Shown: one piece after another, positions 52,754 to 64,000 of the stretch
Layout: every line of letters starts with the position of its first letter
Numbering within the stretch: the first letter of the stretch is position 1
NCBI GenBank assembly: GCA_023614405.1
Contig: CM042684.1
Coordinates: forward strand, 473,937,650 to 474,001,649
Direction: 5' to 3'
Source of the DNA: Avena insularis
Taxonomy: Eukaryota > Streptophyta > Magnoliopsida > Poales > Poaceae
DNA length: 64,000 nt
Position numbers and translations under genes: made by a program
Notes under the pieces: generated by a model
The model's database searches: none
Told to the model about the DNA's origin: nothing
The model's input: only the letters and a program-made list of their open reading frames with translations

Positions 52754-55067
52754 TCTATACCTAATAATAAAGGACGAAGTGTTTCTTTCGGTCCAACATT
52801 TTTTTGGACAGATTTACCCTCTCATAAAACCATGTATTACTCCGTTTTGCCACCGCTGAAACATACCGATTGGGTGTATACCGACCTAAAAGAAAAAAGT
52901 CCCCAATCATACGCATCCGCGGGCTCCAATCCGGCTGGCCTGGCTTCTCTTCTTGCCGCCTAGACCAGCGACTTTGGCTGGAGAAATATTTTTCTTTAAA
53001 ATTGGGAGATAGGAGAGATGGAGAGTTGTACCAGGTACAGGCCCAGTAGGATTTATTCAGTCCATGGGCTGGACGCATGCACATTCAAGCCTGGTGCGCT
53101 AACGAAAGAAGGCCCTGTTGCTTGTATAGCCACATGAAATTTAAAACAAAATGTGACTCAGTTTTTAGTCCCACACTGCTCCCTTAAACTAAGCTTCACC
53201 AGTTTATAAACGTTCGAGTTTACTTGAAGTATCAGCAACATGACTTGGGAATCAACAAGTAGCCACACCGTCGTTTGGTTTGAAAAAGAAAAGATATGTT
53301 GCCTAATTGATCTATATAAATGTGGGGTGAGCTAATAGGGGAAGTGTTGATTGTGGGCGCTTTGGCGCATGTGACTAAATTAAGTGGGCGCACATTGGTG
53401 CATGAATTGAAAGAGGGAGGATTAACTTTGCATGGTGTGCATGGTGTGCAGGATTAAAAGGACACGGAGCATATTAGTGCATGAATTGATGACCCAGGGG
53501 TAATTTAAAACAGGGACCGTGAATGCCTTGCATGGTGCAAGATTAAATCGGAGGGAGGGATTCTTGGCTGCCTGCTGTGAGCATAGAAGTTTATGTTGTC
53601 TACCATCCGATTTTCAATATAGATTTTCAATTCACATCAAAAGAGGTGTATTTTTATATATTCAATTCAATATAGATTTTCTTTCACCAAGATAATGAAG
53701 GGGATGTGGCACTGTGCTGCTCTTTTGCATTTTATTTTAGTTCAAGTGGGTTAGCTAATTGCTAGATAGATAGAAAATTAGATTCTTGGTATTGCTAGAC
53801 ATTGATTGTTTTTTTATATACACCTATTGGATAAGCTCTAAGTTATGTCCCTAGGTTAATCACGTTATTACATTTATCATGTAGCTTGCCACGTTCATCT
53901 AGATGAACATAAATAAGTAACGGTGTATCCTATCACTATGGGAATTATAATGTGTCAAACTGATGAAAGGTGAGGCTCTTAGTTCGGGGTGGAGAACCTT
54001 GATGGTGAGTATGAGCGGCTAAGATAGAGGAAGATCGTCCATTCCTCTTTAACATCCGTCGTCCTCTTCCCAAACCAATGTTGACCTCGGTTGAATTTGA
54101 TGGGAATTCTTTGACAACTGTCTCAGCATTGCCATTGTTGTTGCGTTTGATTGTGGACCTACGCGATTTAGATTTTTCTCACCCGGTGCAACGCACGGGT
54201 TTCCTACGAGGACGACGTCTAGCGAGGCGGCGGTGACGGCTGCCGGGCAATGGCCGAAAGTGGCGGGGGGCAAAGCGAGGCGATGGCTACTAGCAGAGAG
54301 AGAGGGATGGCGTGGCCGGTCAAGCTTGTTGGCGGAATGGAGAGGCTAGCGATGCATGAGTGGGGGGAAAACGGCGCGTGAGCCTTGAATGACTGGGGAA
54401 TCGGGTCTCGGGAAGAAGCGGTAGGTGGGAAGACGAGGATGGAGGCGGGTGAGAGAGAGGGAGAGACGCAGCAGTGTGTCGCGCGGTTTGTTGGTGGGGC
54501 CAGTGAGCGAGGTGGCCGTGTCGGGGGGTGGGGTTCCGTTGGCGTGAGTGGGTGGGTGGGTTGCGGCCGAGAATATGTGTACAGTCGGTTGGGTGTGTGT
54601 GTGGCCGGTGTCTGCTTGGGAGATACGTGCACGAGCACGACGACATAGAGCGGACTACCTCAGAAAAATACCGGTTCAACCAACGACTATGTGGGTCAAT
54701 TCTTTGGGCAACAACATGTGTGATGATAATGCATGCATCATATGAAAAAACAAGTTACAAAAATTCTAGCATCTTTTTAGGACACTAAACCTAACCCTAA
54801 AATTGAATTATCCTTGCAACTTAGGTCAATTTTAGACCAAATCCACATCCTAACTCCTCCCCGACATACACAAATATATTTTCCTTCTTTGCGGATCTTT
54901 CTCATATGTGTCATCTAATTAGAACAATCAGTTGATCGAAGAGCGGATGTCACCGAGCAAGTTAAAAAAGATGTCTATGCTACGACGTGCCACTGATTTT
55001 AAAAAGACTCACCACCGGTACAATAAAGACTAACTTCTTCCGCCGCAACGCGCGGGCATTTTGCTAG
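52754..55067 (+). mobile_element. Helitron 1 (non-autonomous)
   Basis: The 5' end is TCTATACCTAATAATAAAGG after an A (52753). The 3' end has a GC-rich hairpin (CCGCCGCAACGCGCGGG, about 55040-55056) followed 7 bases later by CTAG (55064-55067) and a T, matching the Helitron rule (TC...hairpin-CTRR, insertion between A and T). There is no Rep/helicase. Frames in the region lack recognisable domains. A second hairpin of the same kind (54182-54199) lies inside. Confidence 0.8.
54182..54199 (+). repeat. Internal Helitron-type 3' hairpin
   Basis: CCCGGTGCAACGCACGGG forms a stem with a single bulge. It resembles the terminator at 56562-56579 (both contain GTGCAACGCACGGG) but lacks a following CTAG. 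Confidence 0.7.
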
Positions 55068-56135
55068 TCTAATAATAAAGTAAGGAGTGTTTCTGTCCTT
55101 CGTCCGTATGGAAATTACTGATTTGCCCTCGCCAGTTCGGATGAATTACAGGTAATGCCACCGCTTAGTAAACTGCACGGTTCCTCTCGGTCGACAGTCT
55201 GGACGCGCGAGGAGACACAAAGACATAGCATTGCAATGCGCGAGGAAGGGGATTGGACTGCGGCTCCTTCGTCGTGGCTGGTCGCTGCCCTGTGTGCCTC
55301 CCGACGAGCTCGCCACCCTTCACGCCTGTGCGCCGCCAGGAACCAGAGCATCCGCGACGAGCTCGCCACCCTCCGCACGCGTGCGCCGCCAGGAACCAGA
55401 GCACCTGCATGCGGCGGCAACCCCACCCAGATGCTCTGGAACGACGCTGTCAAGCTCGTGCTGCTCACAAGCGCGACCGGATTAGAGGCGGCCAACGGCC
55501 ACACCCCACGCCATCCTCCACACGGGCCCCCCTATTCGAGTCCATCAGGGACTCCCTATCGCCGCACATCGATCGAAGGACGGGCATTAGCAACTTCATG
55601 TCTTTGAGCACGCAGCGCACGGTGCCGACGAATGCGAACTCACGGTAGCACCGACTTGGTTCAAGAAATATATCATCGACCCGGTCGATCCTAGAGATAT
55701 TGGGCCACCAGAGCCATGAGACATTGCTTCAGTAAGATTAGGATGGAGGCGGGACGCAGAGAAGCAGAGAGACTGGGGCAGCGATCCCTGGTGGAGGGGA
55801 TGCTGGGGTGGCGCGTTCTGGCGCAGCGGATGCTGCGGTGGCACATGATTTGCGACGAGCTTGGTTCAGAACACCGTCGTGAAGGCGCTTGAAGAAATCG
55901 GGGCATCGATCCCCTTTACTCCGTTCTGTGCGTTGTAAGGAAGAAGACCAACGCCATATCCTTTTCTCTGTACCAGACAGGTGGGCCCTATGAGCACCAA
56001 TGTCTCTTTTGCACTTACCCTCACACGTTTCAATGACACGATGTGACCTGCTTCATCTGGTTTCTACATTCCGAAGGATCAGAGAAATCACGAATACATG
56101 TATACACGATTAGTCATCATTTCGCATCAAGTATA

Positions 56136-56249
56136 CTCCCTTCGTCCATAAATAATTGACTTAAATTTGTCTAGATTCGGATATATATAGACACATTTTA
56201 GTATATATAGATACGTTCGAATCTAGACAAACTGAAGTCAGTGAGGGAG
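56136..56249. mobile_element. Stowaway MITE
   Basis: The inverted ends CTCCCTTCGTCCATAAATAA and GAGGGAG (right) are flanked by TA on both sides (56134-56135 and 56250-56251). Internal arms TTTGTCTAGATTCG and CGAATCTAGACAAA pair exactly. Confidence 0.88.
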
Positions 56250-56308
56250 TATATAAATAGAATACTATTTTTAATAAATAGGAAACCCGTAAAATTAGAG
56301 TTTTTCTA

Positions 56309-56427
56309 CTCTCTCCCAAAATAACTGACTTGGGTTTGTATAATTCGAATATATCTATACACTAAAATGCGTTTAAATACATTCGAATCTAGGTAAACCC
56401 AAGTCAGTTATTTCTGGACGAAGAGAG
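56309..56427. mobile_element. Stowaway MITE
   Basis: The ends CTCTCTCCCAAAATAACTGA and (complement of the right end) CTCTCTTCGTCCAGAAATAA, with TA flanks (56307-56308 and 56428-56429). Inner arms GACTTGGGTTT and AAACCCAAGTC pair exactly. Confidence 0.85.
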
Positions 56428-56594
56428 TATAATTTTTTGGTACAGGCAAATTGTATGACTGGTTTATAGATAGAGAAAGGAGTCATATTAGGTGTTTAGT
56501 GAAGTACTTAGATCCAACATGTTAGACAAGGGTAGGTGAGGTTTACATCGCAGATTTTCTACCCTGTGCAACGCACGGGCACGTGTGCTATAGT

Positions 56595-57788
56595 ACCAAT
56601 ATCTGTTCTTTCTAAAAGGGAAAAAAAAACTCGTCTGGGAATATTGAAATTCATGTTCGTGCTAAGATTATCCTCCTTTAGAAGAGTTTACGAATCTCAA
56701 AGCAAACTACATTTGTTAAGACTTATAAGAGCGAACAAATTCGTCTCAACCTATGGGAGGAGAAGTACTCCCTCCGTCCAAAAATAAGTGACTTGGATTT
56801 GTCTAAATTCATATGTATCTATATACTAAAATGTCTAGATACATCCGAATTTAGACAAATCCATGTCATTTATTTTGAGACGGAGGGAGTATCATTTTTG
56901 CACCACTCAAGGCGTTAGCTCTCGTTAAAGTCTACGTTTCACCTTTCAATACAATCACATGCTTAACAGGGACTAGTAATACCAGATCCTAGTCATCATG
57001 TCTGCCGCATCATCAGTTACGACATATATCTGGGAAAAGTTCTGGAAAACTGATGAAGCAGTCAGAGAAATTTAGAAAAACAGTTTTTTTTAAATACTGG
57101 AAAAATCAGGATTACTCTATATTCCAGAAAAAAATAATGAACAATGGTGGAATTTATCCGCTTACTACACTAGAAATAGTCACAACCCAAAGGGTCGAGA
57201 AAAAAACACAACTTTATTTTTGAGAGATACCATATTTTGTTTTAAACATATCACATTTATAAAAGCAAGAATAGTCCAAAATAACACAGACGCACATACA
57301 TAATCTCACACAAACACCCCAGGGCACGCACACAAGAAATTCATGAGAAATCATTAGAGAGAGTTAAGTTGGGTATATGAACATGAGCAGAGGAGAAACA
57401 AGTTAATTTATTTTACTAGTTATTTTAACATTTATAATTGATTTACGCATGTATTATTTCTACTACTTCAATTAGTTTTACTCATATTTACCTTTCTTAT
57501 ATTTTGTGAATTATTTTCTTTGGCTGTAGATCTCCTAAATATCCTAAAACAAATATAATACTGTAGTACTCCCTCCGATCTATACTAATATTTTTAGATT
57601 TATCTAGATTTGAATGTACCTAGTTATGTTTTAGTGCTATATAGATCTAAATTTGTAGTTCTTAAAGAAATATATCAGCTATAACCTAGCCCACTGAATC
57701 TAGTACGCCTGAAGCACGAAACTAGATAGGTAGCCCTACTGGATAACTAGCACTGAAAATCGTCTTTACATCGGATGGTTCTGTGTTT
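56595..57788. other. AT-rich intergenic region with MITE debris
   Basis: No gene is seen. It contains one complete Stowaway (56768-56889) and, from about 57570, a half MITE (ACTCCCTCCGATCTATAC) whose other end I cannot find. Confidence 0.55.
56768..56889. mobile_element. Stowaway MITE
   Basis: The ends CTCCCTCCGTCCAAAAATAA and (complement of right end) CTCCCTCCGTCTCAAAATAA are flanked by TA (56766-56767 and 56890-56891). Inner arms GATTTGTCTAAATTC and GAATTTAGACAAATC pair perfectly. Confidence 0.92.
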
Positions 57789-59255
57789 TGATGATTGATG
57801 GCTGTGAGATTCGACACATTTTTGATGGCTTTTATTGATGGTTTTCTCCTGGATTTGATAGTTTTCTGGCTTTACCTAACGCTAATACTTCGGTAGCGAA
57901 GAAAACTTGGTTTTTAATGTGTGTTTCAGGTTCTGAATGTCAACCGAAGGATTTAACTAGAGAAACACAATATTCTGGAGAAAACAAGCGACTCTCATTT
58001 TGGAAGCACGCGAGGGGAGCTCAGAGAAGCTTTAACGAGCAACTATACGGCGGGAATATTTTTCCGGCCATATAGTTGCGCTGCCTCTGTCTTGTTAAAA
58101 GGGACAACTTCCGTGAAGGGACGAAGGACGAAAACACAACGCAACAGCCGCCATACTATCCAGAAGGGAGAAAGAAGATATCCGGAGAAGAAGGGGAAAC
58201 GTTCTTCATCTCGCTCCATGATCTTCGACCTCCTAGCCAATACACCCCCACAACCATTACTTGTACTTGAGAGAGAGAGAGAGTGATCCCCACTTTGCAA
58301 TACTAGGGTTTGAGATTGTTTCCTCCCATCTTGATTCGTGTTGGATACTTTTCTATTTTTATTGTGGATCTCAACGGTAATACAAAGACGAATTCCCTTT
58401 ATTTAATTATATTGATGATCCGTTCTTCTCTCATGAGTGAGTAATTCCCTTGGGCGTGGGAGATGTAGGGGATTGGTGAGATGTGACGTGCTTTCATATA
58501 TTTTCCATTAGTTTGTGATTGATTCTAATTACTATATTACGTGTGCTTGACTATCTGTGGGATGCCTAATGCTTGTTGTCCAATTAAGGACCCAGACAAC
58601 ATGATGCTTTGTTCTACATAGATAAGATCTTGTTCGCTAGTGGACCGGCGACCCCCGGATGACACGGGGATATCAATGGAAAGCTAGTAGACTCGAGGAT
58701 AACGAGAAACCACTGTGCTTATTGCATTAGTCCGATCCAAGGAGCTTAATTGCTAAGCGGCCTGAAGGGTCTTAATCGTCTAGTGTCTGACCATGGTTTT
58801 GGTAACAGGCTAGTAGGATTATTGAAGTTGGGATGAAATCTACCAAGAGGAGTTCCGGCTAATTATGGGTTGCTCGCCTACACATATATTTATAAGATTA
58901 TAATTGTTACATTTATCATTCGTCCACCTAGCACAGTCACTATCACCATGAACTGAATCTCCCCACGCCTTCTTTCACCATCTGTAGGAAACAACAAACA
59001 ACCAAGCCGTTATTTACTTTTATGCTTTATATTTCTGAAGTTTACATTTTAGTTCTATTTAAATTTTAAATACATATCATTTAATCAAAACCCCATTCAT
59101 ATTTTCAACACTTGCGGTCAATTCACTCGAAGACCTGTGACAACTTCGGGTGTGACAGAGACTTCACCCATAAACATTTACCTTTAGGCTCCCTGTGGGA
59201 TCGATATCTGAACTTCGAAACTAGCTACAAACGATTAGTACTCTTGTAGACATCA
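57789..59255 (+). repeat. Probable 5' LTR of an Athila-like gypsy element
   Basis: The right end (...GACATCA at 59255) is placed by the primer site that follows 10 bases later. The start is uncertain: a TGATG at 57789 would give matching TGATG/CATCA ends but has no confirmed target duplication. The sequence includes a GA microsatellite at 58268-58284. I find no second copy in the window. Confidence 0.4.
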
Positions 59256-59265
59256 AGCTATTTTC

Positions 59266-59283
59266 TAGCACCGTTGTCAGGGA
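59266..59283 (+). other. Decayed tRNA-Asp primer-binding site
   Basis: TAGCACCGTTGTCAGGGA matches the intact site at 16729-16746 except for four transitions (G to A three times, C to T once). Confidence 0.8.
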
Positions 59284-59403
59284 GCTAAGCACTAAGTGTT
59301 TGTCTTTTGACATTTCAGGTGTTGCTACTACAAAATGTTCTCCTAAGGAGACAAAGGGTCTACACGCTCTGGTAGGACTTACCTGCCGGATTATGTTGAG
59401 TGT

Positions 59404-60862
59404 GTGTCTGCTCAGAGGCGTGAAGAAATTATTGAAAAACTTTTAAGATCAAATAAAGTTGAAGTTCAAAAACTGAGGGATATTATGGAAATCATATCTA
59501 TTTACAGGACAACTCCTATGAAACCTGAGAAAACTCTCAGGGAATACAATGCTCCAAGTTCTGAATTTCTTAAACAACCAATAGAGTTTCCTAATCCTAG
59601 AATTAGAGAATATCGATTTGATGGTGGAATTATTAAAAATTTGCAGGAGAAAGCTTTTAGTAGAAGGGAATACGAAGACCCAGGAAGACATATTAGAGAA
59701 TTCGACGATGTGATAACATCGCTCGGGCCAAAAGGTTTGCCAAGAGACTTCTCTCGTCTTAAATTATTTCGATGGTCTCTTAAAGGTAAAGCTCTAGACT
59801 GGTTATATTCTCTCCCTCGCCATTACATTAAATGTTGGGAAACTGCATTACTAAATTTATAAACAAGTTTATTCCTTTTAAAAAAGATAACTGAACTAAG
59901 AAAGAACATAGGCAACTTTAGTTAGAATGTGGGAGAAAACTACCCACAAGCTTGGGAAAGATTCTTTGGAATGATCAATAGTATTCCTAATCATGGCTAT
60001 TCTGAACTAACAATTTGCCATTTATTTTACCATGGTCTTAATACTCAATGTAGAGAGTTGCTTGACTTCTCAGTAGGAGGATCAATAAATACTTTAACTA
60101 TTAAAGAATGTTTGGAATTAATGTCTACTAGGGCTAAGAATGATTCTTTATATAATCCTGATTTTGGCACTAAGTCGGAAAAAGTGATACTTCGGATAAT
60201 ATGCCTGAGGTATGCAAAACTATGAAAGAAAAATATATACCTTCTGAACTTGTTAAGGAAAACAAAGTAGATTTGTTACAAGTTTTAATTGAAGAAGATG
60301 AAACTAGAATTTTTTTCAAGAATTAAAACATCGACAAGTAAAAACTCATAATAACTTGCATAAGCATTTCCAAAAACACAAAAAGATTTTGGCGGAACTC
60401 ACGGAAAATTATGATGAGATTGGCCAAGAAATAAAATTATTTCACAAGTATCTTAGTATGATTGAAACCCAGTGTGAACAAATAGCATCTGGTTATCAAT
60501 TTTTTCTTCATGAAGATAAAGATATTCCTATCTCTACTAATGTTGTCATGAGAAGGGGTGCAGTTGTTACAGGACCCTTAGGACCACCGGAATACGAAGC
60601 TGAAAAAGAGCGAAAGGAAAAATCCTTGCTTGAAGCAAGCCAAGAAGATGATACGTTGGTGGATCCTCGAGATGAAACTGAGACGCAAGATCAAACCAAG
60701 GAGGACCAAAATGATGCACAAGATGACCATTATGACTCTGATGCAGAGACAGTTGATCCAAGAGAAGATAAAGAAATAAGCAAGGAAGACGAAGTTGTTG
60801 TAATAGAAAAGGAGAAAAGGAATAAGCAACAACAAAAGAGCCTCATCCCCCACAAAAGGTAA
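59404..60862 (+). pseudogene. Athila-like gag, broken
   Basis: The first frame (59404-59862) contains the Athila-type capsid region (EDPGRHIREFDDVITSL, then FRWSLKGKALDWLYSLP). After two in-frame stops the same register continues at 59929 with the NYPQAWERFFGMI and HGYSELTICHLFYHGLN motifs, then ends at 60225. From 60356, in a shifted frame, a coiled-coil region and a very acidic tail follow. The motifs are those of retrotransposon gag (UBN2/Retrotrans_gag type). It is not translatable as one protein. Confidence 0.85.
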
Positions 60863-60929
60863 AAGACAAGAGTAAGTCAAGTGAGAAAAAGCTTCCTTAC
60901 CCAGATCGAAAAAAGAAAGCACCGGATTA

Positions 60930-61564
60930 GGTAATTTTCATTCTTTTACAAAGGCACTTAGTGACCTTCGTCCAGAAATTCCGTTTGCGGATGCAATCAA
61001 AGTTCCTACTTATAGTAAATTCCTTTGTGATATTCTTAGTAGAAAGAAAGAAATAACTGAAATTATTTCCATGGTAACTAGCTATCCTGCTAATGGGAAG
61101 CTGTTGTCTAAGTATGGAGATCCCGGAATACCAACTATTTCATGCTCAATAGGTAAAATGATATTCACAATGCCTTGTGTGATTTAGGAGCAGGAGTTAG
61201 TGTAATGTCATACTCCCTCTATAAAAGGTTAGGATTAGGGGAGTATTCTCCTACTACTATCACTTTACAGATGGCTGGCAAGTCCACTAAACAACCCGTT
61301 GGTATGATTGAGGATGTCTTAATTAGGATAGATGAGCATGTTATTCCCACTGATTTTATTATCCTTGAAATGCCAGAAGATGAAAGATTATCTATAATAC
61401 TTGGAAGACATTTCCTCAAAACTGCAGGTGCATCAGTAGATTATGATGAAGGAAAGATAATCTTCAATGTTTATGATGCTGAAATCATCCAGTACTTTCC
61501 AAAGAAACTAGAAGCAGGAGAAAGATATGTTCCACCGGCAAAACGAGTTCTGATGGGTTCGTAG
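60930..61564 (+). pseudogene. Athila-like aspartic protease region, broken and cut by an Angela-type LTR
   Basis: A first part reads FTKALSDLRPEIPFADAIKV and GDPGIPTISCSIG. After a frame break near 61165 comes the protease core with DLGAGVSVMSYSLYKRLGLG and IILGRHFLKTAGASVD. D-L-G-A is the catalytic motif of this protease group. The sequence is interrupted after AKRV at 61551 by an LTR; the last residues of the open frame come from the LTR. The remaining pol would lie beyond the window. Confidence 0.85.
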
Positions 61565-63245
61565 CATGGAAAACAAAAAATTTCTACCGCAAGAACGAAC
61601 AAAACCTAGATCTAATCTAGATAAAAGCCAAGATCTAATCTATTAGACATGTGCAACGAGATAGATCTGTACTAACCCTCGTAGAACCGAAAGCGTTACG
61701 AGATTAGATCTCGGGGTTGATGTAGTCGATCACTTGCCGATCTCAAGATCGTGTGGACGATCCTTCCGGCGCCATGTTCCGGCAGCTTCATGATCGGTCA
61801 CATGTGCGGAGTCGAAGCAGACCTTCCTCTCCCCGTTCCAGCGAGTAGCGGAGGTAGTAGATCTTCTCCACGGAATCCCAGCAGCACGACGGTGTGGTGG
61901 TGGTGGAAGAGAGAATTCTGCAAGGCTTCGCCTAAGCCGGAGCAGAGCGAAGGTAGAGGAGAGAGGCGGCGGCTAGAGCTTGTTATAGGAGAGAGGCTAG
62001 GAGGGGGCGCCCCTCCCTTCTATTTAAAGGAGGGAGGCACGCCTGGGGAGGGGGAGTCCTAGTAGGACTCCCCTCCTATGGCCGGCGGGTTGGGAAGGGG
62101 GGGAGGAGTCCTCCTCCCCCACAAATCCGTGTCTCTCCCCACAAGGTTTCCTTTGACCCTTTCTTGGTTTTCAAGCAAACACCAAGAACTCTTCTAGAAC
62201 CTTCCAGAACATTCCGAAACCTTCTAGAATCTCCATACAAACACTCCGGAACATTTCCTAACTTAGAAAATGATCCCCAATATATGCATCTTATTCTCCG
62301 GACCATTCTGGATCTCCTCGTGATGTCCCGGATCCAGTCCGAGACTCCGAACAACATTTGGTCTCCAACGCATATTCTATATCTACTTAAAACAACTTCA
62401 AACCTTAAGTGTGTCACCCTACGGTTCATGAATATGCAGACATGATGGAGACACCTCTTCGATCAATAACCATCAGCGGGATCTGGAGATCCATAACGGC
62501 TCCCACATACTCAACGATGACTTCGTGATCGATAGAACCATTAACATATGAAACCAATTCCCTTTGTCACGCGATATTCTACTTATCCGAGGTTTGATCG
62601 TCGGTATCTCCATACCTAGTTCTTCCTTGTTAGTGATAAGTACTCTTTACTCGTTCTGTGATATGTCATCCCTTATGACCTAGTCACATGCTTGCAAGCT
62701 AACTAGATGACATTCCACCGAGAGGGCCCAGAGCATATCTATCCGTCATATGGATGGACAAATCCCAATCTTGGTCCATGCGCTTCAACACATACTTTCA
62801 GAATACCCAATGACATCTTTATAACCACCCAGTTACGAAGCAGCGTTTGATGTCATCAAAGTACCCATCCGGTGATGGTGATTAACATAACCTCATGGTC
62901 GAAGGATTAGGTTACTATGCATTTGAAAGCTTGTAGCAAAACGAACTTAATGACTTGATCTTATGCTACGCTTACTATGGGTGTTTGTCCATCACATCAT
63001 TCTCCTAATGATATGATCTTGTTATTAATGACATCCTATGTCCATGATCAGTAAACCATGATCATCCATTAATCAACAAGCTAGCTTAACAAGAGGCTTA
63101 CTAGGGACTCTTTTATGTTTACAAAACACACAAGTATTAATGTTTCCTGTTAATACAATTATAGCATGGGATGTAAACATTTATCATAAACATAAAGATA
63201 TAATAATAACCACTTTATTATTGCCTCTTGGGCATATCTCCAACA
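61551..63245 (-). repeat. 3' LTR of a second Angela-like Copia element
   Basis: On the minus strand it begins TGTTGGAGATATGCCC (right end, 63245) and ends ...CGAACCCATCA (61551), the same family as 18802-20708 but a different subfamily: 1695 bp, with a different GC-rich middle at 61750-62160. Immediately to its right, GTCTCCCACTTGCACTAGAG repeats the sequence next to the other Angela 3' LTR, so the internal region lies to the right. Confidence 0.9.
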
Positions 63246-64000
63246 GTCTCCCACTTGCACTAGAGTCAATAATCTAGTTAAAAAACTTGTGCATTCAACA
63301 CCTATGGCTTTCTGGTGTTGTATAGACACTATTGCTAGTGGTAAACATAATCTTCGGATCTGACACTTCTAGGTCCGTGTGTATTTGCATGTCCTTGCGT
63401 CTCTACGCATTACTCATTCTCCAATGAGATGGCATTGTATAAATTTGGTCCTTTGGTGAGACCTTTAGTTCCTCGGGATTAAGTCATGTTGATACAATTG
63501 TCATACAATGTATCTTCATAGTATTATCCCGCTATGAACCACACCTAGTTTGATAACAAACTACTTGACGCAAATGCCCTCATTTGCTGCTACAATAGCA
63601 GTCATATACTTAGCCTTTTGTTGTAGTATCTGTCACAATGTTTTAACTTTGGTACTCAACCAAATCCGTTATGGAACTTCCTTTCCATTACATTGTGCCA
63701 CCCATAGTTTAAATTGAGATAAACTTAATTTGTGACAAAACTAGTATAAATGCAACAATTTACAATGAACTATTTGTCATCACTATATAAATAATATATT
63801 CTTAGTTCTTCCAAAGATCATAGGAATATCCCTACTATTGTCCAATGATCATCTTATGAGTCATTCTGATATATGCTCATAACATTTAGAGCATAGGACA
63901 TATCTGGATGTGTACATCTCAAAGAATGATTGATCAAAATATTCTTGTGATTTCACCAAGTGTCAAAACACTTGAATCTCGTGTCAACACACTTGAATCT
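63246..64000 (-). mobile_element. Internal 3' part of a second Angela-like element (runs off window)
   Basis: It starts with the complement of the purine tract AAGTGGGAGAC and shares the next 60-70 bases with 20709-20780. Further right it is decayed and I cannot read clear RNase H frames. The 5' LTR must lie outside the window. Confidence 0.75.

Larger units (their letters stand above)
55068..56594 (+). mobile_element. Helitron 2, abutting Helitron 1
   Basis: The 5' end TCTAATAATAAAGTAAGG closely matches the start of Helitron 1. The 3' side has the hairpin CCCTGTGCAACGCACGGG (56562-56579) followed after 8 bases by CTATAG, a damaged CTAG, so the right boundary is approximate. It contains two Stowaway MITEs. 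The GC-rich part (55150-55620) has long overlapping frames on both strands that I cannot assign; it could be a captured gene fragment. Confidence 0.65.

Noticed and set aside
53340..53560. Repeated phrases GCATGAATTGA and TGCATGGTG inside Helitron 1
   Set aside because: They are short imperfect local repeats with no consistent period, probably slippage.
54219..54679. Pro/His-rich minus-strand ORFs in Helitron 1
   Set aside because: They are low-complexity frames in a repeat, without domain or conservation evidence.

Overview
The window is nuclear DNA from a grass, most likely Pooideae (wheat, barley, oat or ryegrass relatives). Spliced plant genes have GT-AG introns. Copia LTRs start (minus strand) with the TGTTGGAGATATGCCC typical of the BARE-1/WIS-2/Angela family. 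Gypsy-type primer sites match tRNA-Asp, and Stowaway, hAT, PIF/Harbinger and Helitron elements are abundant. I cannot name the species from the sequence alone.

Layout. (1) 1-3847: decayed AT-rich repeat sequence with no convincing gene. (2) 3848-5090: a solo Copia LTR with a perfect 5-bp target duplication (AAAAT). (3) 5704-34092: a 28-kb nest. The outer element is a minus-strand SIRE/Maximus-type Copia element with an extra 'env-position' ORF, flanked by CTTGC at both extremes. Its 3' side carries several whole or partial LTRs. Its integrase is interrupted at 15134-30781 by a plus-strand non-autonomous gypsy-type element (target duplication GATGC). That element is itself interrupted at 18802-27744 by a minus-strand Angela/BARE Copia element (target duplication TCACT). 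(4) 34098-35908: decayed gag-like sequence, the older host of the SIRE element. (5) 35912-38597: two GAGCATCTC-ended DNA transposons of about 1 kb. (6) 39249-49139: a compact gene island with three plus-strand genes: a DUF569 protein, a NET2-type actin-binding NAB-domain protein, and a CCT-motif (CMF-type) regulator. (7) 49815-52462: a four-deep nest of DNA transposons (PIF/Harbinger > hAT > Stowaway > Stowaway). (8) 52754-56594: two abutting Helitrons. (9) 56768-57788: a further Stowaway element in AT-rich DNA. (10) 57.8-64.0 kb: an old plus-strand Athila-like gypsy element (LTR end, tRNA-Asp primer site, broken gag and protease), interrupted at 61551 by another Angela-like Copia element that runs off the window end.

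The three genes show no sign of forming a pathway together; they are neighbours in a small gene-rich pocket. The most unusual pattern is a perfectly palindromic 17-mer (GGCCGGATTATCCGGCC) and its variants. They are arrayed in the U3 of the SIRE-type LTRs just upstream of the TATA box, and they recur inside the same element's pol coding sequence and beside its extra ORF. Boundaries given with TSDs were read directly from the sequence. Family names are from recognition of motifs, not from database searches.
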